From Candidatus Goldiibacteriota bacterium (lineage in GTDB: Bacteria; Oederibacteriota; PGYV01), in contig JAFGWA010000035.1 of the NCBI GenBank assembly GCA_016937715.1, positions 1 through 48,613 of the forward strand: a stretch of DNA of 48,613 nt, given 5' to 3'. Of the stretch, positions 40,388 through 48,613 are shown piece after piece; the first letter of the stretch is position 1, and every line of letters starts with the position of its first letter. A program made the translations under genes and the position numbers. Under the pieces are notes generated by a model. The model was not told the DNA's origin and searched no databases. It saw only the letters and a list, made by a program, of their open reading frames with translations.

Positions 40388-42040
40388 TTATCCGGAGAAC
40401 GGAAGAACCTGAATTTCGCCGTTCTTCTCTACAAATGTACAATACTTAAGCTCGTCATTTACTGTTCGCTGGGCTTTGTTTATTATGACTTTTACTCCGG
40501 TGTAAACCATACCCATACAGTTTACTTTGCCTCTTTTTGTGGTCTGCATTTCTTTTGCTTTTGCATCCAGTTTAGACTTTGTTTCTTCCCACTTTTTCTG
40601 GTCAGTCATAAGTTTAAACTGAGTCCTTGTAAGTTTTGCCATTAAGTCCCTTTTATCGGGCGGAAGCTGTCCTCCGGATTTCTGCTGAAGGTCTTTTAAG
40701 AATAAAATACCTTTTTTAGTCTTATCAAGCTGTTCGTTGATTCCGCTTAATTCTGATGTGGCTTTTGCCATTTCTTCCCTCATCTTGGGGGTTTCACCTA
40801 TTGTTATTTCCGTCGGCGTCGCCATCTTTGCCCCTATTTCCTTTGCTGTTACTTCATGGCCTGCCGCTATTGTTCCGCCTACCAGCAGCCCTTTGGCTCC
40901 CATTATGCCTATCTTATCCCCTGCCACAAGCGTGGAATGCATGGCAGCTTCATTTACTATGATACTTTTTTCTGTTTCCACGTAAGCGTTACGGATGTAT
41001 TTTGTGTTTACTTCATCCTGCGCCACAACTTTTGCTTTTTTTCCTACAATACCGCCTTTCACAGTAACTTTTCCGCCGGCATAAATTTCAGTTCCGTCAG
41101 CGACATCGTCAATTACGACATCCTGCCCGGCCTTAATAACATATTCCCCCACACTTCCGTGTATTATTACCGTTCCCACAAAATCAATATTGCCTATGGC
41201 AAGGCCAAGGTCTCCCTGAACTTCAAATATTTCAAGTACTTCAAGTTTATTGTTTTTATAAACCACCTGTCCGTCATTGGAAGCCACATAAAGTTCGGCG
41301 TTGCCCATTGCCTGTTCCACGCCTTTACCCATAAGAAACTTTACTTCGTTTCCTTTAGCGGCTGTTAATTCTTTTCCCGTAACCGTCATACCGTTAACAC
41401 CGTTTGTCGGCGGGACTTTTTTTGCAAGAGCCTGTCCTTTTTTCACGTTCTGCAGGCTCTGCACATTTTTATAATCAACCGCGCCTTCAGCGCCTTCCGA
41501 TGCGGATGCTTCTGTCTTAAGAGCGTTATCAAATAAAAGTTCCAGCTTTGCGTCTTCACCGTTAATAACGCCCTGGCCTTCCGCAACCACATCTTCAATG
41601 GCTTCAAGCAGGACAGTAGGGTCATTTTTTGCTTCTTTAGCCTTGGATACAAGCGCCTTTATGACATCATGTTTAATTCCAAATGATACCGCTTCTGTTT
41701 TTAACGCGTTAATAACATCTTCTTCTTCTATCTCTTTGCCGCCGCCCTGCGGGGGGACAATTGTAATCATGGCGCTCATTTCTTCCGGGTCAACTTTCAC
41801 AAATATCTGTCCGTCTTTAACATCAATGCGTTCCTGCACAATTAAAACAGGCTGGCCGGTGGCTTCCCTTACGGCACGCTCAACAGCTTTAAAATCCAGA
41901 TCCTTTATCTGATGTTTTGCAAGTTCCTGCTGAATAGAGGCAAGTTCAACTTTAAGCCCTTTGCCTTTGGGTGCAAATACCGTAAGATAAACCCCGTCAT
42001 CTTCCGTAGTAACTGTTGAATAACCGTCCATATCCACCAT
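40388..42040 (-). CDS. fapA: FapA / DUF342 flagellar assembly protein A
   Basis: A 550-residue DUF342 protein. The N-terminal part (about 1-170) is mixed, followed by a long beta-helix region (about 170-400) with repeated turns such as FVGTVIIHGSVGEYVIKAG, GTEIYAGGKVTVKGGI and GDKIGIMGAKGLLVGGT. A coiled coil follows at about 410-480 and a short beta tail. DUF342 genes are typical of flagellar operons in Firmicutes, Spirochaetes and relatives; the Vibrio member affects polar flagella. The ATG 42040 has AGAGGTGAATTT; an ATG 15 nt earlier overlaps the fliA stop and lacks one. Confidence 0.85.
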   Translation of the reverse strand: MVDMDGYSTVTTEDDGVYLTVFAPKGKGLKVELASIQQELAKHQIKDLDFKAVERAVREATGQPVLIVQERIDVKDGQIFVKVDPEEMSAMITIVPPQGGGKEIEEEDVINALKTEAVSFGIKHDVIKALVSKAKEAKNDPTVLLEAIEDVVAEGQGVINGEDAKLELLFDNALKTEASASEGAEGAVDYKNVQSLQNVKKGQALAKKVPPTNGVNGMTVTGKELTAAKGNEVKFLMGKGVEQAMGNAELYVASNDGQVVYKNNKLEVLEIFEVQGDLGLAIGNIDFVGTVIIHGSVGEYVIKAGQDVVIDDVADGTEIYAGGKVTVKGGIVGKKAKVVAQDEVNTKYIRNAYVETEKSIIVNEAAMHSTLVAGDKIGIMGAKGLLVGGTIAAGHEVTAKEIGAKMATPTEITIGETPKMREEMAKATSELSGINEQLDKTKKGILFLKDLQQKSGGQLPPDKRDLMAKLTRTQFKLMTDQKKWEETKSKLDAKAKEMQTTKRGKVNCMGMVYTGVKVIINKAQRTVNDELKYCTFVEKNGEIQVLPFSG

Positions 42041-42054
42041 AAATTCACCTCTCA

Positions 42055-42810
42055 TTATGCGGTTTTCTTAAAACCGCTTCTTAATCTTAATACCGTTTTT
42101 GTGTGTATCTGGCACACTCTTGATTCAGAAACATCAAGCACTTTGCCTATTTCCTTGAAATTCATTTCATGCCAGTAATAACATTCAAGGACTGTTCTTT
42201 CATCTTTATCAAGAGCGTCTATGAAGCCCGCCAGCATGGCTCTAACTTCATCTTTTTCAAATTCAATAAGGACTGCCGGTTCATCACCCAAAATATCTTC
42301 AAAACTGAATTTTTCCCCGTTCCTGCTTAATATATCCCCGTCAAGCGAAAGCAGGGTAATTCCTTTAATTTTATCCAATATATCATAAAAAGCTTCCGTT
42401 GTCATCCCTAATTCTTCTGCCATTTCTTCATCCGTAGCCGGCCTGCCAAGCCTGCTTTCCGTTGCTATATAAGCATTTTCCACCTTTTTTGCCGTTTCCC
42501 TGACATTTTTAGGCAGTAAATCTTCTTTTCTTAACGAATCTATTATTGCCCCTCTTACCCTTTTGGATGCAAAGGTTTCAAATTTGATATTTCTGGCGAT
42601 ATCAAATTTTTCCACAGCTTCTATCAGGCCTATAACACCCTCTATGTACAGGTCTTCCCTGTCATTTTTTCTTACTTCTGCCGGCAGCTGATATGATATC
42701 CTGTCGGTAAAATATTTTACAAGCGGAAGATACGCTTTAATAATCTGTTCCCTTGTTTTATCGTCCCTGTTTTTAGCGTAGCTTTTCCACAAATCCCCGT
42801 TTGTTTCCAA
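42055..42810 (-). CDS. fliA: Flagellar sigma factor sigma-28
   Basis: FliA/SigD, 251 residues, directs late flagellar and chemotaxis genes. Region 2 is seen as YLPLVKYFTDRISYQLP, DLYIEGVIGLIEAVEKFD and FETFASKRVRGAIIDSLR; region 3 as LGRPATDEEMAEELG; region 4 as MNFKEIGKVLDVSESRVCQIHTKTVLRLR. Region 1.1 is absent, as usual. The start is TTG behind AAGGGGAG. It is placed mid-operon, after flhG-PilZ-TM, as sigD is in Bacillus. FlgM is not in the window. Confidence 0.95.
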   Translation of the reverse strand: METNGDLWKSYAKNRDDKTREQIIKAYLPLVKYFTDRISYQLPAEVRKNDREDLYIEGVIGLIEAVEKFDIARNIKFETFASKRVRGAIIDSLRKEDLLPKNVRETAKKVENAYIATESRLGRPATDEEMAEELGMTTEAFYDILDKIKGITLLSLDGDILSRNGEKFSFEDILGDEPAVLIEFEKDEVRAMLAGFIDALDKDERTVLECYYWHEMNFKEIGKVLDVSESRVCQIHTKTVLRLRSGFKKTA

Positions 42811-42820
42811 TTAACTCCCC

Positions 42821-43141
42821 TTACCTGAACAGGTCTTCTATGTTATTATTTCCAGCAGTTAAATCTATCTTTTTGCCCTTTACAGGTTCTTTTACCGGCG
42901 CAGCAGGGTGTTTAATTTCCGTATTATATCCGGTTTTTTTTATTTTTTTCGAAAGCGCTTCCATCTCTTCATGAAATATAAGGTGAATTCCAAAAAATGC
43001 CATAAAAAAAGATGTTACCCCGATAAGCACAGCGGAAAGCAGTATCTCGTTTATTTCTTTATTTATACTTACCAGGCCTCCTATAAAGAACCCCGCGCTG
43101 CCTATAAGCAGCGAAATTTCCGCAGCAAGCCGCCTGTTCAT
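42821..43141 (-). CDS. Two-helix membrane protein of the flagellar operon
   Basis: A 106-residue protein with two membrane helices (about 8-27 and 33-55), and a basic cytoplasmic tail ending in NNIEDLFR. I do not recognise a family. The ATG overlaps the PilZ gene stop (ATGA) and the stop is 10 nt before fliA, so it is tightly bound to flagellar expression. A role in placing the neighbouring PilZ protein at the membrane is possible but unsupported. Confidence 0.6.
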   Translation of the reverse strand: MNRRLAAEISLLIGSAGFFIGGLVSINKEINEILLSAVLIGVTSFFMAFFGIHLIFHEEMEALSKKIKKTGYNTEIKHPAAPVKEPVKGKKIDLTAGNNNIEDLFR

Positions 43142-43530
43142 TTTGTTTTCTTTGATGTTTTCTTTGCGGCATTCTTTACTTTTAAATCTTCCCTGATAAT
43201 ATAACTTGCAAGCCTGTCCCTGTCCGCTTCATCAATCTCCGTTATTTTTAACTTAAGTTCAAACTGCCCTTTTTCAATTTCTTCCGAACCCAAAACTTCT
43301 CCCGCTGCCGTTATGGGGGAATCCGTACCATCCTTGACAAAAATATCAATTTCGTATTTCGTCCCCTTTTTTATGTCTTTGCCCGAAAGTATGGTAAGGC
43401 CGTTTCCGCTTATGGATGTGGTGTATGATATGTTCGGCGGAACGGATGCATTCGCGTACCTTTCAACAATCTGCCTGAATTCAACCTTGATTTTTTTAGA
43501 GAGCCTAACAAAATTCCTTCTTTGTGCCAT
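43138..43530 (-). CDS. PilZ-like protein of the flagellar operon
   Basis: A 130-residue PilZ-fold protein. The RxxxR box is present as RRNFVR at 4-9 and the second motif appears as SISGNG; the usual Asp or Asn before xSxxG is Ser, so c-di-GMP binding may be weaker. A basic tail (KKTSKKTK) ends the protein. It is encoded between flhG and fliA and so is likely to act on flagellar function, like YcgR, but without its N-terminal domain. Ribosome site GGAGG. Confidence 0.75.
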   Translation of the reverse strand: MAQRRNFVRLSKKIKVEFRQIVERYANASVPPNISYTTSISGNGLTILSGKDIKKGTKYEIDIFVKDGTDSPITAAGEVLGSEEIEKGQFELKLKITEIDEADRDRLASYIIREDLKVKNAAKKTSKKTK

Positions 43531-43558
43531 TTTTACCCTCCGTAAAATTCAGTTTATA

Positions 43559-44503
43559 TTACCTGAAAATATCAAATACTTTTTTAAACGCTTCTGTAAT
43601 ATTGTTAGGCTTTTTTTCACCGCCGCGTTCTTTTACAAACCTGTCAGATATTCTTTCCGCTATTTCTTTTACGCAGTTTGCCGCCCTGGAATCCGGATGC
43701 AGAACCGAAAACGGCTTCTGGGACATAACGCTGTTTAATACCGCTTTATCCCTGTAAATAAAACCGTAAGATTCCACAAACGTATTTAAAAAACGCCTTG
43801 ATAAAAGGATTACCCTTGAAGCTATTTCTTTTGCCTCTTCTTTTGAATTTGCCATGTTGACAATAAGCTTCAACGGCACCGCTTCTTTGCTTAAAGACAC
43901 CACTTTAATAAGCCCGTAGGCATCCATAAGGGCTGTCGGCTCCGGCGTTGTTATTACTATTCCATAGTCGGAAGCATAGATGAAACTAAGCGTGTTCTTG
44001 CTTATTCCGGCTCCCGTATCAATAAGAAGTATGTCCACCATGTCTTCAACTTCCGCAAGCTGGGTTATAAACTTTTCCCTCTGCACATTGCTTAAATTAG
44101 CAAGCTCTTTTACCCCCGACCCGCTGGCAATAAGTTTCACACCGTATTCAGTCTCTGTAATAATATCTTTTATACTTCTTTCTTCCCTTATAACATGGGT
44201 AAGATTATAACGCGGATTTATTCCGAAAATTATATCAACGTTTGCCAGCCCAAGGTCCGCGTCAAATATCATAACCCTGTTGCCAAGCTTTGAAAGTTCA
44301 ATCGCAAGGTTAACGGTAAAATTGCTTTTACCCACCCCGCCTTTACCGCTTGAAACGGCTATTACCTTCGTGGAGCTTTTGGAATGATGAATTTTATTCT
44401 CATTACCCTTTGGGTCCTGATTTTCATCGCCGTTATTGGCGGCATCCGGTTCGCTCTGCCTTTTAGCGGTTACTAACTCTCTAAGTTTCTCTGCTTGATC
44501 CAA
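43559..44503 (-). CDS. flhG: Flagellar number regulator FlhG (MinD-like ATPase)
   Basis: A 314-residue ParA/MinD ATPase that limits flagellar number and activates the FlhF GTPase. The N terminus MDQAEKLREL is the known FlhF-activating helix with DQAxxLR. The deviant Walker A GKGGVGKS is at 53-60, then DADLGLANVD and LLIDTGAGIS. The C-terminal helices after 260 are basic. The TTG start lies within the last 31 nt of flhF, 10 nt after GGAG, so it depends on flhF translation. Confidence 0.93.
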   Translation of the reverse strand: MDQAEKLRELVTAKRQSEPDAANNGDENQDPKGNENKIHHSKSSTKVIAVSSGKGGVGKSNFTVNLAIELSKLGNRVMIFDADLGLANVDIIFGINPRYNLTHVIREERSIKDIITETEYGVKLIASGSGVKELANLSNVQREKFITQLAEVEDMVDILLIDTGAGISKNTLSFIYASDYGIVITTPEPTALMDAYGLIKVVSLSKEAVPLKLIVNMANSKEEAKEIASRVILLSRRFLNTFVESYGFIYRDKAVLNSVMSQKPFSVLHPDSRAANCVKEIAERISDRFVKERGGEKKPNNITEAFKKVFDIFR

Positions 44504-45762
44504 GCTTCAAAGTCTCCTTTTAATATTAGTCTTGCCATAACGCCGGAATCCGCCACTTCAATGTCATCTGGCACGGTCTGGCCAACGGTAAGATATGAAA
44601 CAGGAATTCCTCCCGAACCCACGCTTAAGTTAAGAAGCATCCCGTAATTCTTTGTTTCGTCAAGTTTGGTAAACAGAATCCTGTGAATTGGCACCATGCC
44701 AAAATTATTGATTATACTTAAAGCGTCATAATACTTTGTAACAGCGCTTACCACCAGGTGCGTTTCCATGGGCGAATAAACTTCCATAAATTCCTTCAGT
44801 TCCATAAGCTGTTTTTTATTCCGCGGGCTTCTTCCGGCTGTGTCAAAAAATATAATATCCTTATCCATATGTTTGTTAATTACCTTTTTGAAATCCGCGG
44901 GCGTAAGCACTATTTCCACCGGAATCCCCATTATTTCCCCGTACTTTTTCAACTGGGCTTCCGCGGCTATTCTGTAAGTATCCGCGCTTACAAGCACAAC
45001 TTTTTTATTTTCCACCAGCGCGTATTTTGCGGCTAACTTGGCAAGCGTAGTGGTCTTGCCCACGCCGGTAGGCCCGATAAATGAAATAATTTTAGGAGTG
45101 CCCGCAGCCGTCTTAAAAGGGCCGGAAACTTTTATCATCCCGGAAAGATAGTCCAGAAGATAGTTGTCTATGTACTGCTTATTATTTATCTGCGCGTCTG
45201 ACAGCTGGGAATTAATTGTCTGAAGCGTCCTGAAAACAAGATTCTCTTCCACCCCGTTATCAAGCAGCAGTTTCTGTATCCTGCCTATGCCGTCCTTTAA
45301 GTTCACTCCGGCAGCTGAAGGTTCTTTCATCCCCCTGATATTTCCGCCAAGGGATATTTTACCTTCATTTAATTCTCTGGCAAAAGATTCATTCTTAAGC
45401 GATATATCTTCCACTCGCCTGTAATTGGCTATCATATCCATATTTACCTGGGAAGTCTGCTGCTGTATAGGCGCTGCCTGCCTTTGCACAGGCTGAGGAA
45501 TATACTGCTGATTTACCTGCTGTGTTCTGCCATAAGAAGATACAGGCTGCTGGGCAGCAGGCATAAATTGAGGGGCCCTTGGTTTTTCTATATTGATGTC
45601 TATTCCGGCTGTGACTTCCGTGCGTTCGCTTCCAAACAGACCGAATATTCCGCCTTTTTTGTATTTCTTTGTGTGAAGAATGACAGCTTCGGGGCCAAAA
45701 TCTTTTTTTACCTTGGCAAGCGCCCCCTGTAATGTTTCAGCGTCAAACTTCTTTATTCTCAT
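44473..45762 (-). CDS. flhF: Flagellar SRP-like GTPase FlhF
   Basis: FlhF, 429 residues, places flagella at the pole. The N-terminal B domain (1-55, MRIKKFDAETLQGALAKVKKDFG) is followed by a Gln/Pro-rich linker (about 60-110), an N domain (about 135-215), and the G domain: GPTGVGKTTT at 230-239, DTYRIAAEAQL, DTAGR at 307-311 and TKLDE at 365-369. Its ATG overlaps the flhA stop (ATGA). Confidence 0.96.
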   Translation of the reverse strand: MRIKKFDAETLQGALAKVKKDFGPEAVILHTKKYKKGGIFGLFGSERTEVTAGIDINIEKPRAPQFMPAAQQPVSSYGRTQQVNQQYIPQPVQRQAAPIQQQTSQVNMDMIANYRRVEDISLKNESFARELNEGKISLGGNIRGMKEPSAAGVNLKDGIGRIQKLLLDNGVEENLVFRTLQTINSQLSDAQINNKQYIDNYLLDYLSGMIKVSGPFKTAAGTPKIISFIGPTGVGKTTTLAKLAAKYALVENKKVVLVSADTYRIAAEAQLKKYGEIMGIPVEIVLTPADFKKVINKHMDKDIIFFDTAGRSPRNKKQLMELKEFMEVYSPMETHLVVSAVTKYYDALSIINNFGMVPIHRILFTKLDETKNYGMLLNLSVGSGGIPVSYLTVGQTVPDDIEVADSGVMARLILKGDFEAWIKQRNLES

Positions 45763-47855
45763 AGGGGAACTTTTACCATACCCACAGACCGCACTTCAAC
45801 CTTTGGCACAACTTCATTGTATGAAAGGACGGCCAGATTGGGAAGTATTTTTTCCACTATTTTCCTGAAATAACCCCTTATAAGCGGCGAACAAAGCACT
45901 ACAGGATCATATTCTTTTCCTGCATTTCTCTTGAATTCATTAATAACGCTGTTATATATACCCTGTATCACATGGGGGTCAAGGCCGGCACTTGAATATT
46001 TATCCGCCTGCCTTAAAGATTCAAGTATGTGCTGTTCAAGTTCCGAATCAATTGTTATCGCGAAAATTATGCCGTCTTTGGAATACTTGTGCGTAAAATA
46101 CCTTGCCATTGCCTGCCTTACAAATTCCGTCAGCACTTCTGTGTCTTTTGTAGACTTGGCGTGGTCGGCAAGCGTTTCAAAAACTGTAACCAGATCCCTG
46201 ATTGAAACTTTTTCCCTTATAAGGTTCTGCAATACCTTCTGAAGTTCCCCTACTGACAGCGCGCCGGGTATAAGTTCATCCACAACCGCGGCATTTGTTT
46301 TTCTTACCATGTCAATAAGCTGCTGTACTTCCTGCCTTGTAAGCAGTTCGTCAGCGTGGGCTTTGATAATTTCAGATAAATGGGTGGATATAACCGAAGG
46401 CACATCCACAACCGTGTACCCTTTTAATTCCGCGTTTCTCTTTTCGCTTTCTTTTATCCATTTCGCGGGCAGGTTAAACGCCGGATCTTTAGCGGGAATA
46501 CCTTCAATATCCATAGCCTGCGATCCCGGTTTCATGGCAAGATAATAGCCTATTTCCACTTTACCCCTGGAAACTTCAACACCCTTTATTTTCGCCACAT
46601 ATTCATTGGAAGAAAGCTGCATATTATCGCGTATTCTGATTGGGGGAACCACAAGCCCCAGTTCTAACGCAGTCTGTTTTCTAAGTATCGTTACCCTGTC
46701 AAGCAGATCGCCGCCCTGTGACGGATCCACCAGCGGTATAAGCGCGAAACCAATTTCAAGTTCCATTGTATCAACCTGAATTAACGGCATTACATTTTCC
46801 GGTTCGCGTTTTGTCTGTTCTTCTTTTTCTTTGGTGACCGCGGTCTGCTGAGCAATCTTTTTATCAGCCACGCCTATGATGTAAGAAACGGTCCACGCAA
46901 TTACCGCCATCATGAAGAAAGGTATTTTTACAAGCCACGAAGGGAAAACAAAACCCATAAAGAACAGCACCACACCCACCAGGGCAATTGCCCTTGGCTG
47001 CGCGAATAACTCTCCCGCGAAATCCTGCCCAAGGTTGGCGTCTGACGCCGCCCTTGTGACTATAATACCCGTGCCTACAGATAATAAAAGCGCGGGAATC
47101 TGTGTGACAAGGCCTTCGCCTATCGTTAATACCGTGTATCTCATCGCGGCGTCCGCAAGAGTCATACCGTGGAAAATTATGCCTATGAAAAATCCGGCAA
47201 TGATATTTATAAGGACAATTACTATTGCGGCAATGGCATCACCCCTTACAAACTTGCTGGCACCGTCCATTGAACCATAGAAATCCGCTTCCCTTTCTAT
47301 TGACCTTCTTCTTCCCCTTGCTTCTTCATCAGTGATAAGCCCGGCGTTTAAATCAGCGTCAATTGCCATCTGTTTTCCCGGCATAGCGTCAAGGGTAAAC
47401 CTTGCCGCAACTTCAGCCACACGCTGGGCGCCGGAAGTGATTACCACAAACTGTACAAGTATGATTATGGTGAAAATAACAAGCCCGATTATAAGTCCGC
47501 TCATGTCCTGCGCGCCCACAACAAAATTTCCGAATGTCGGGATTACTTCACCCACATCCAGCGGCTGGCTTAAGATAAGCCTGGTGGCGGAAATATTCAG
47601 CGCAAGCCTGAAAACCGTTACAATTAAAAGCAAAGTAGGAAAAGTGGAAAACTGCAGCGGTTCTTTAGCATACATGGTAACAATCAGCACAACAAGCGCC
47701 AGCGCCAGGTTTAATACAAGAAGTAAATCCAACAGAAACGGCGGTAAAGGAACAACGATCATTAAAACAACCGCGACAATCGCGAATACTACTATAAAAT
47801 CTGTGGATCTTCTTAATGAAGCAGAAAATCCGGTATCAGGGCTGGCAGCCGGCAT
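45759..47855 (-). CDS. flhA: Flagellar export gate protein FlhA
   Basis: FlhA, 698 residues, the inner-membrane export gate of the flagellar type III system. Eight membrane helices occupy about 18-330. The FHIPEP-type loop appears around 140-205, including DAMPGKQMAIDADLNAGLI and RREADFYGSMDGASKFVRGDA-like sequence. The cytoplasmic domain from about 350 contains IRIRDN and GIPAKDPAFNLPAKWI. Ribosome site GGAGG lies over the flhB end. Confidence 0.98.
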   Translation of the reverse strand: MPAASPDTGFSASLRRSTDFIVVFAIVAVVLMIVVPLPPFLLDLLLVLNLALALVVLIVTMYAKEPLQFSTFPTLLLIVTVFRLALNISATRLILSQPLDVGEVIPTFGNFVVGAQDMSGLIIGLVIFTIIILVQFVVITSGAQRVAEVAARFTLDAMPGKQMAIDADLNAGLITDEEARGRRRSIEREADFYGSMDGASKFVRGDAIAAIVIVLINIIAGFFIGIIFHGMTLADAAMRYTVLTIGEGLVTQIPALLLSVGTGIIVTRAASDANLGQDFAGELFAQPRAIALVGVVLFFMGFVFPSWLVKIPFFMMAVIAWTVSYIIGVADKKIAQQTAVTKEKEEQTKREPENVMPLIQVDTMELEIGFALIPLVDPSQGGDLLDRVTILRKQTALELGLVVPPIRIRDNMQLSSNEYVAKIKGVEVSRGKVEIGYYLAMKPGSQAMDIEGIPAKDPAFNLPAKWIKESEKRNAELKGYTVVDVPSVISTHLSEIIKAHADELLTRQEVQQLIDMVRKTNAAVVDELIPGALSVGELQKVLQNLIREKVSIRDLVTVFETLADHAKSTKDTEVLTEFVRQAMARYFTHKYSKDGIIFAITIDSELEQHILESLRQADKYSSAGLDPHVIQGIYNSVINEFKRNAGKEYDPVVLCSPLIRGYFRKIVEKILPNLAVLSYNEVVPKVEVRSVGMVKVPL

Positions 47856-47857
47856 TA

Positions 47858-48613
47858 TTAACTACCTCCAATATACGGTATAATATCATCTCTTAAAGGC
47901 TTATTATCCACTTTTTTTTCATTTTCATCAAGTCTTATTTTGCCCTTTGTTTGATAGACAAAAGCCAGGATTTCAGCCACTGCCTGAAACATATCCGGCG
48001 GTATTTCCCATCCAAGTTCAAGCTTTACAAGTGTCCTTGCCAAAGGGGGATTTTCCACAATTACCACCCTGTTTTTCCTGGCAATTTCCTTTATTTTTTC
48101 AGCCATAAAATTCATTCCTTTTGCCACTATAAACGGCGCTTTTTCGCCGGTTTCATCATATTTAAGGGCTACCGCAACATGAGTGGGATTGGTAATTACA
48201 ACGTCTGCCTGCGGTATTTCGCTTATCATCCTTTTTCTTGCCATTTCCCTTTGAATACTTCTTATCCTGGACTTTATCATCGGATCGCCTTCCAGCTGTT
48301 TGTATTCATCTTTAACTTCCTGTTTTGACATCTTTAAATTGTCATTATACTGCCATTTCTGATAAAGAAAATCCACAAGGGAAAAAACAATAAAAGCGCC
48401 CACAATCTTGGCGGCAAGCTTTAAAGCCGTCCCTGCAGCAAAAGAAAAATATGTTTCCATATCCATAAGCGGAGTCATAAAAATATCATTCATTACTTTT
48501 CTTACAGTGGACCAGAAAATATAGCCGATTATGGCTATTTTTATAATGGATTTTATAAGTTCCACAAGCGAGCGAAGCGAAAACATCCTTTTCATTCCCT
48601 GAACCGGATTAAT
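47858..48613 (-). CDS. flhB: Flagellar export switch protein FlhB, 5' end cut off
   Basis: The last 251 codons of FlhB; the frame stays open to the window edge, and upstream residues INPVQG before MKRMFS fit the family (NPVKGxKRxFS). Only membrane helices 3 and 4 and the cytoplasmic domain are present. The autocleavage motif NPTH is in VITNPTHVAVALKYD, after which FlhB splits between Asn and Pro to change export from hook to filament. A paralogue of the C domain is encoded at 36541. The true start is beyond the window. Confidence 0.96.
   Translation of the reverse strand: MNPVQGMKRMFSLRSLVELIKSIIKIAIIGYIFWSTVRKVMNDIFMTPLMDMETYFSFAAGTALKLAAKIVGAFIVFSLVDFLYQKWQYNDNLKMSKQEVKDEYKQLEGDPMIKSRIRSIQREMARKRMISEIPQADVVITNPTHVAVALKYDETGEKAPFIVAKGMNFMAEKIKEIARKNRVVIVENPPLARTLVKLELGWEIPPDMFQAVAEILAFVYQTKGKIRLDENEKKVDNKPLRDDIIPYIGGS

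Noticed and set aside
44473-44503. flhF-flhG overlap as a sequencing error
   Set aside because: Both proteins are complete; the overlap carries the conserved DQAxxLR start of FlhG, and a TTG start is plausible.

Overview
The window reads as chromosome of a flagellated, diderm (outer-membrane) bacterium with moderate GC. It encodes LL-diaminopimelate aminotransferase lysine synthesis, FlhF/FlhG/FliA flagellar control, a PorV-like barrel with a FlgD-Ig-type sorting domain, a lipoprotein and SRP/signal-peptidase functions. No rRNA, tRNA, phage or IS gene is visible. The mix of Firmicutes-like flagellar order, PorV/NPF-domain proteins and DapL suggests an uncultured candidate phylum (something like Goldbacteria); that placement is inference and cannot be settled from this sequence.

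Layout. 1-7.3 kb: a DUF2934 peptide, a KamA-type radical-SAM enzyme with altered substrate residues, then a three-gene surface unit (TPR/HEAT membrane protein, secreted protein with FlgD-Ig tail, PorV-like barrel with TPR tail). This part is unusual for its intergenic DNA: degenerate octamer-periodic repeats, a 45-bp dispersed repeat and a 206-bp fold-back element. 7.3-15.9 kb: a PilZ protein, uvrA, an ABC-2 exporter with a TPR partner, and an orphan PAS sensor kinase. 15.9-25.9 kb: a long co-directional biosynthetic array, in transcription order lysA-dapF-dapA-dapB-FAH-dapL-folK-dNK-panB-panC-panD-nadX, led by a good sigma70-type promoter; three of its branches (lysine, beta-alanine/pantothenate, NAD) start from aspartate. 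26.4-30.8 kb: M48 protease with two YbjQ-family proteins, a plus-strand DUF2178-XRE regulator-lepB operon with a likely self-regulated operator, a DUF3795 protein, an unknown acidic protein. 30.7-35.3 kb: prfB with the classic +1 programmed frameshift, divergent from pheT-zapB-like-zapA. 35.3-48.6 kb: a beta-propeller lipoprotein, then a flagellar operon read leftwards: flhB (cut by the window edge)-flhA-flhF-flhG-PilZ-TM protein-fliA-fapA-small protein-SwrB-like-fliK/ylqG-like-flhB C-domain paralogue.

Almost all genes lie on the minus strand in tightly packed operons with ATGA or TAATG overlaps. TTG starts are used at panC, fliA and flhG. The strongest leads for new biology are the octamer-periodic intergenic mosaic, the fold-back element whose arms pair through G-U only in the plus-strand RNA, the KamA variant with the lysine-binding aspartates replaced, and the regulated signal peptidase operon.
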